64,000 nucleotides of DNA. Origin: Siderastrea siderea (Eukaryota > Cnidaria > Anthozoa > Scleractinia > Rhizangiidae). Positions 58,746 through 64,000 of the stretch are shown here, piece by piece. Within the stretch, counting starts at the first letter, position 1. Every line of letters begins with the position of its first letter. The position numbers and the translations under genes are program-made. A model generated the notes under the pieces. It did not search any database. It had not been told where the DNA came from and saw nothing but the letters and a program-made list of their open reading frames with translations. Location: the NCBI GenBank assembly GCA_964030785.1, contig OZ034971.1:12927079-12991078 (forward strand). The letters are read 5' to 3'.

Positions 58746-59534
58746 CCTGGCTTTCCTGTGGGTGCAGCCTGTTAATTATGTTTATTATACATTGTAGTCA
58801 CTATCTGTCTTTTCATTGGCTAAGAGCCTACAGTTAATTCTGGGAATCAGCGCAACCTACAGATTATAGCAGATTAGTGAATAATCTGTAGGTTGCGCGC
58901 GTAATGCATGATTTCCAAGAGCAATGTGGGAGGCATACTCGCTCAGTGCAATGCCCCTGATGATTCACAGCTACAAGGAGCCTTGGTGTCGATGCATCCT
59001 TTCACTTATACCCGGCCGGAAGACCCCTGCAATTCTCTTTACATTTCTCTCTTTCTGCTTCATTTTTTATTGTTCTGAAAACAATAAATTTTATTAATTT
59101 TATTACATTCCCTCTCCCCATCCACTATAATTAATACCGCCCCCCCCCCCCGCCTCCCCGAACCTTACTCCAACCTTTAAGAAAAGGGTTACACTTTTTT
59201 GTCTACCTTTAAACCCAAATACTAACCCCTCGAGCTAAAACCTAACCACAAAGGACCTAGTGGCCTTGTGACCGTACGGATCTGCTGGAATAAACACAAC
59301 GCAAGCTTGGGCAAGTTTGGGCAAGCCGACGGTTTTAGGGAAATTCCCTAGGGCAAGATCGGGAGCAAAATAATGTAAATGAGTGGTGTAACGTAATAAT
59401 TGGTTTGTTTTTGCTACGGTGGGTGTGTGGGGGAACCCCCTTTGGAGTTAATGCTAATGTTATGATATACCAGAAAACTGTCTCAAAGCATTTGATTTTT
59501 TTCATTCGTTTGTTTTGGAGGCTGTATGTTTTTT

Positions 59535-59974
59535 TCAGAAGGAAACAAAAGCGCAAAAATTTTTGAAATGAAAAATTTGTAGTTTAACCGTTTTGGAGGT
59601 ATAATTTTTTTGAGATTCTATAAATTCTACCAGAGCATTAAACGTAGTTTCAACTTGTTTGCTTTGTATATGATCAAGCGTGAAACCGCATATCAATTCG
59701 TTATATCTTTTCTGTAAATAATAGTCTTTGGTTGTGGGAGCCTTCTGAGGCGAGCGTGCGAGCAAGCTCTCTCGGGGGTGTAATTGTTGTTTTCTGTCAC
59801 CTGATGGCAAATAGGGTAGATATATTCAGTTTCATCAGATGTAATTTTCATAAACATACGGCAGTCTTGGCAAAAATAAATTTCTGGTTTTATACGGTAG
59901 TCGACCGTTTCCGTAAAGTGTTGACATTTAAAGCAAAAATTTCGTTCGGTTTTTATTTCGTAACAGAGTTGCAT
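59535..59974 (-). pseudogene. Unknown Cys-pair protein, one frameshift
   Basis: ATG at 59974, then NFCFKCQHF (C-x2-C), YFCQDCRMF (C-x2-C) and YPICHQ, a spacing like a zinc ribbon. After a frameshift near 59760 a helical AT-rich part follows (DYYLQKRYNELICGF, then LQIFHFKNFCAF) and a stop near 59537. About 145 codons in total. I do not recognise the family. The AT-rich codon use and the isolated setting suggest a mobile or virus-like origin, but no partner gene is nearby. Confidence 0.4.
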
Positions 59975-60865
59975 GGTTTATAGGGAATCACAGCTCTGAC
60001 AAAATTCTGACTTGAACAGGCCTCTTGAAGCGCTTGTACCACATCTCTCGAGATGTCTCGAGCTTTCAGCAGCCATTCAGGAGTGAGTAGTTCGTTTATA
60101 AAGGACGCAAGGAAGAAAACGTTCGCAAGCATTTCTGTATAAAAAATGTTCTATATGTTTAAGGGGCCGACCATTTAACTTTTGAGGGGGGGGGGGGGGG
60201 GTGGATGATTTCTGGTCAGCAAGCTTTTTTTTTTCTAGCAACCTGGTGGGCAGGATATTTTTTTTCCTTCTAAATGCTCTGCAGGATATTTTTTTTCCTC
60301 TTCATTTCTCTGCAGGATTTTTTTTTCCTCAAAAAAAAAAAAAAAGTTCTTACATTAGTTTTCAATTCCAGCTGGAGCTTTGTTCACAGACAAGACAACA
60401 AATAGATAAATCATAAGTGAAATGCATGGGCTTGAGTTTGTTTCACGGGATTATGAAATCACTTACACTATTTTTTTTGTATGAGCTTACTAATTAGGGT
60501 TTGACATATTATGCCGGCATAATTTCGAGCATAATACTATAGGTGGAGCATCGAGCGTAATGCCGGCATAATAGTGCTATTTGCCAGCATAATAGTGCCA
60601 TTTTGTGACATAACAGTTATTTATTTTTTTAGAGCTACAACTGTCCATTTATTAAGTTAAAACTACAAAATTTCAAGCTATTTTAATGTTCTTCGTGGTT
60701 CCCATTACTACCGAGCACTGTAGGCTTGTTCCCAGTGTATCCTCAAGTGGGTTGGCTCTTTAGGCCTGGTTACTCTCATTATGCCAGGCTTCTATAAAGG
60801 CCTTCCTGGTTTTTATTTTCGCGCTTCAGGGGGGTCCGGGAAAAATTTTTTATGGCATAATTATA

Positions 60866-61190
60866 TATCTCATTTTAAAATATAAAAACATTGAAAATAT
60901 AGATACATGTTACTGTTTACTTAATTTATTTATTTATAGTTGACAACAAGAAAGGTTTGGATCTGTTTCTTTTTATACTGAATATATATTGTAATAAAGA
61001 TATATCTTATTTAAAAATATAAAAACATAGAAAAATATAGATACATGTTACTGTTATTTATTTACGGTTGACAACAAGAAAGGTTTGGATCTGTTTCTTT
61101 TTATACTGAATATGTTATAATAGAGATATATCTTATTTACAAATATTTAAACATAGAAAAATATAAATACATGTTATTTACGGTTGACAA
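60866..61190. repeat. About 125-bp tandem repeat, 2.6 copies
   Basis: Blocks GTTGACAACAAGAAAGGTTT, TCTGTTTCTTTTTATACTGA and ATAGATACATGTTACTGTT recur at about 60938, 61066 and (partly) 61180. Confidence 0.88.
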
Positions 61191-61531
61191 CAAGAATCAT
61201 AGAATAGTTTCATAACAAGAATTAAGGATTTAACCAAGGTTTGAAATGGCAGAGGGTGGGGAATTTAAAAATTTTAGTGACCCAAAATATTTGAAAATGT
61301 CAATCATTATAGCCCTTGGGTATGCCTGCACTCCCCCCATTGGGGCTAGACATTGATAGGTGCATTACTAAAACATCGCAAAAATCAAAAATGGCAAAAA
61401 TGTTATATGTTATAAATGTTATGTTACATGAAAATGCTTCAGTTAAAAAGATTAAAAATGAACAAATTATTTTTCTTTGTCTAATAAAACTTGATTCTTT
61501 AAATAGAAAAATTTACCTCCATTACTGCTTG

Positions 61532-62339
61532 TGATATCACAGGTAACCCAAGCTCTATGGGAGATGTAGAGACCGTGTGACCTTTGTTCTGCGTTGTGTG
61601 AGTGTTGTAATATGAGCGTAACGGCGGCCGTTGCGTAACAGTGAAATTATAAGGATTTGTATGGGAAAAAACGATTCCGACTTTAATTTAAAAATGCGAA
61701 CGTGTTTTTAATTAAAAAAACCCTACCTGAAGTCCTCTGTCTGTTGTTCTTTCTCCTATGTGGTTTTTGGAGCGATTTAGCGCGATTCCAGTGAGTTTTA
61801 GTTCTACTGCCTTTCTCTCAATGGATGGCTCTCAACGGAAAAACTTGCAGATGTTGGCGACCTTTAATGCCCCATCAATGTAAATGGATTGTGGTTAAAT
61901 GGCTTGGATGTGTAAAAGAGCTATCGTGCGTGGTCCACACGAAATTTCGAGGCGATCGGAGGCTCTGGAAGGAATTTACGGCTCTTTTCCCTCAGCGGAC
62001 CGGATCGGCCTACCGGCTCGAGTGCCCAACCTTGGTAAAGGATATATAGAGAGAAAGGCAGTAGAACTAAAACTCACTGGAATCGCGCTAAATCGCTCCA
62101 AAAACCACATAGGAGAAAGAACAACAGACAGAGGACTTCAGGTAGGGTTTTTTTTAAATTAAACACACGTTCGCATTTTTAAATTAAAGTCGGAATCGTT
62201 TTTTCCCATACAAATCCTTATAATTTCACTGTTACGCAACGGCCGCCGTTACGCTCATATTACAACACTCACACAACGCAGAACAAAGGTCACACGGTCT
62301 ATATATCTCCCATAGAGCTTGGCTTACCTGTGGTGATAT
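61532..62339. mobile_element. Foldback element with about 280-bp arms
   Basis: Left arm about 61538-61820, right arm about 62045-62335, close to perfect in blocks such as GGAGCGATTTAGCGCGATTC and its complement. The centre (61825-62045) has an ORF of 74-87 codons without a recognised domain. Confidence 0.85.
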
Positions 62340-62350
62340 TATAAAGCTAA

Positions 62351-62691
62351 CGAGTTTGGATACAGTACGAGCCAGCGAGCCAGAAATCCCTAATCCCAAT
62401 AAAAAGGCTAACCGCAAGCTACCCATAAAGGAACTGTAGGCTAACTGCAGTGCTAACTAGGTTAGCCAATGGGTAATTTAGGCTAACCATAATGGCTTGC
62501 ATGACTCCTATGACTCGCGAGCCTTGTGAACCGTGCAAGCCAGAAATCCCTTTATATCCCATTATATAGGGCTAACCGCAAGCTACCTATTAAAGCTAAT
62601 AACTGTAGGCTAACCGGAATGTTGTTTTGGCTAAACCAGAGTGTGATTTAGGCTAACTGGAGTGGCTCGCTGGCTCACAGATTGTCGGACC
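62351..62691. mobile_element. Very short MULE relative with GCGAGCC ends
   Basis: Flanked by an 11-bp duplication TATAAAGCTAA (62340-62350, 62692-62702). The left end runs CGAGTTTGGATACAGTACGAGCC and the right end GGCTCGCTGGCTCACAG..GGACCC. The interior has two tandem copies of a roughly 170-base unit containing GGCTAACCGCAAGCTACC. Confidence 0.8.
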
Positions 62692-63672
62692 CTATAAAGC
62701 TAAGAATGCATTGCACATTCTGAAGCATAACCAACTCCAGAGTTTAAAGGGAGCAAGGGAAGAATGGTTGCAGTTTTGCTGGGATTTTGTAAAGTCCCCC
62801 TGGAATGATGAAATAGCTTTGCAACATTTTTTTTTCTTGCTTGCAGCAGTGCAAGAATTTTTTTTCTATGTCATTTGTGCTGCATGCAATTTTTTTCTTC
62901 CGACAAGGGCTTGCAGGAAATTTTTTTTCGAAATCATCCACCCCCCCCCCCCTCTCAAGAGTTAAATGGTCGGCCCCTAATAGGAACGTATGACGAAGCC
63001 CAAAAATGTATGCGTGGGAGGCTACATTCTTCTTGCCTTAAAATTTTATTAGACCAAGGGAATTCGAACATTAAAACAATAGCGAAGGGGTGAAGGGAAA
63101 GTCCCGTTGATTACCATAAACGATACAAGAATGAAGAAGATTGTGATCATTGTGAAGCATATAGACATTTAATATGATGGTTTTTTTATAAAATTGTAAT
63201 TGAAAGAGAAGCCGTCTTGTGTTTTTTGAACCGAGAAAGTTATATTGCTGTCAAAAAAAAGTTATATTGAAGCTGTTCGCGAACTTCGTTTCAAATCTGT
63301 TTTTTCAATTTTTCAAGGTCGTGTGGCCGTTTTTTGGGTGGTTTCTGGCTTTTATTTGTGCTTACGCTTTCTTTGAGTTTGAAATATTGTTCACGCTCAG
63401 AGTTCACAAGTTGAAATTCGCGATCTGTAATGCTGTTGTCATTCCAAGCCTTGGAAACAAGGGCCTAAATTGAAGCGCGCTTAGAAACTGCGAGAGATTA
63501 GAGTTTTGAGCTATTTAGACAAAATAGCCTCATAGTCGGCATGCAGCCTCAAGTTTCTGGGAAGGTTGATTCTTTTATTAACTATGGTTGGTTGGCTGGT
63601 TTTTGGGTGGACCATGTTCGGCATTCCCGAGGACTGTCGAATTTTAGCGAAAGGCTAATTGTCGGGGCCAGT

Positions 63673-63840
63673 AGTAATATAAGCGTCAAACAAATACCAC
63701 CTGATTGTGAGAGGTTTATTTAAGAATTTTAAAGCTCCCACCAATAACAAGCTCCTGCGTCGCATGTTATTGGTGGGAGCTTTAAAATTCTTAAATAAAC
63801 CACTGACAACAGGTAGTATTTGTTTGACGCTTATATTACT
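63673..63840. repeat. Long palindrome near window end
   Basis: Arms of about 78 bases, starting AGTAATATAAGCGTCAAAC and ending with its complement, loop about 63751-63762. The inner part (TTTAAGAATTTTAAAGCTCC) is perfectly matched. It lies 77 bases upstream of the last ORF. Confidence 0.88.
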
Positions 63841-63916
63841 ACTTACTTAAATAAACCGCCCAGCATAAAAAATTTTTTTAATTAAAGAAAAACAAATCTT
63901 TATTATATAAGTTGTA

Positions 63917-64000
63917 ATGTCTATGCTTAACATAAACGTTGAAGAGCTTTTGAAAGAACTAAATCCAGCAACGTTACAAGCTTTAGAGCAATCACTTGCA
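63917..64000 (+). CDS. Start of an unknown ORF, cut by the window end
   Basis: ATG at 63917 opens 28 residues (SMLNINVEELLKELNPATLQ then ALEQSLA), a helical leucine-rich start, running off the window. It lies in an AT-rich stretch after a long palindrome. It may be the first gene of another mobile element, but 28 residues are too few to say. Confidence 0.4.
   Translation, partial: MSMLNINVEELLKELNPATLQALEQSLA

Larger units (their letters stand above)
60161..62979. mobile_element. 2.8-kb TIR element, nested host
   Basis: Inverted ends AGGGGCCGACCATTTAACT (60161) and the complement ending about 62978, followed inwards by a G-run and GTGGATGATTTC, and then by TTTTTTTCCT repeats on both sides. 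It contains a tandem repeat, a foldback and a MULE relative. No transposase was seen; the target duplication is unclear. Confidence 0.7.

Overview
This is eukaryotic, AT-rich, intron-containing DNA from an animal. It most likely comes from a cnidarian, probably a stony coral: the repeat mix (Polinton/Maverick, DIRS-like and LINE retrotransposons, a tRNA-derived SINE, many TIR elements) and the style of the single host gene fit that, but the species is inferred, not shown. No bacterial features, rRNA genes, true tRNA genes or CRISPR arrays are visible.

Host gene. One gene runs across positions 16062-54568 on the + strand. Ten exons with clean GT/AG boundaries and consistent phases encode a 768-residue LIV-1-type ZIP metal transporter. 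It has a signal peptide, a long extracellular part whose second, third and fourth exons all begin with a Cys-aromatic motif, His-rich loops, eight predicted membrane segments, and the ZIP metal-site motifs HNISD and [10 protein letters not shown]. The ectodomain layout and the C-terminus resemble SLC39A4/SLC39A12 (ZIP4/ZIP12). The coding sequence is 2.3 kb spread over 38.5 kb because the introns are full of transposons.

Upstream, 1-15.9 kb. A decayed Polinton (protein-primed family B DNA polymerase, integrase, two small virion-type proteins, a capsid-like fragment, a packaging-ATPase fragment) occupies about 1-7.7 kb and has been hit by a LINE fragment and a MITE. A 1-kb tandem duplication rich in palindromes (8.1-10.1 kb), a TIR element carrying a DUF3504-like ORF (10.2-11.4 kb) and a LINE with endonuclease and reverse transcriptase (11.5-15.7 kb) follow. 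The LINE is itself interrupted by an L2-like copy with a 7-bp target duplication.

Intron 2 (13.9 kb) holds a hAT-like element and a DIRS-like retrotransposon. The DIRS reading frame can be followed across three insertions: a TA-target element (itself containing two more elements), a TTAA-target MITE and a 9-bp-target Mutator-like element. Intron 4 is almost entirely a 5-kb Mutator-like element (MULE) with transposase/SWIM and OTU-protease exons. Its ends are GCGAGCC minisatellites, and two short relatives with the same ends lie elsewhere in the window. Introns 6-9 and the 3' flank hold Tc1/mariner, piggyBac-like and other TIR elements, foldbacks and tandem repeats. The last 400 bases hold a long palindrome and the start of an ORF that leaves the window.

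The most interesting signals are the MULE family whose minisatellite ends are bounded by 9-11 bp duplications, the complete ZIP4/12-like gene model, and a tandem duplication that copies the exon 3 splice donor.
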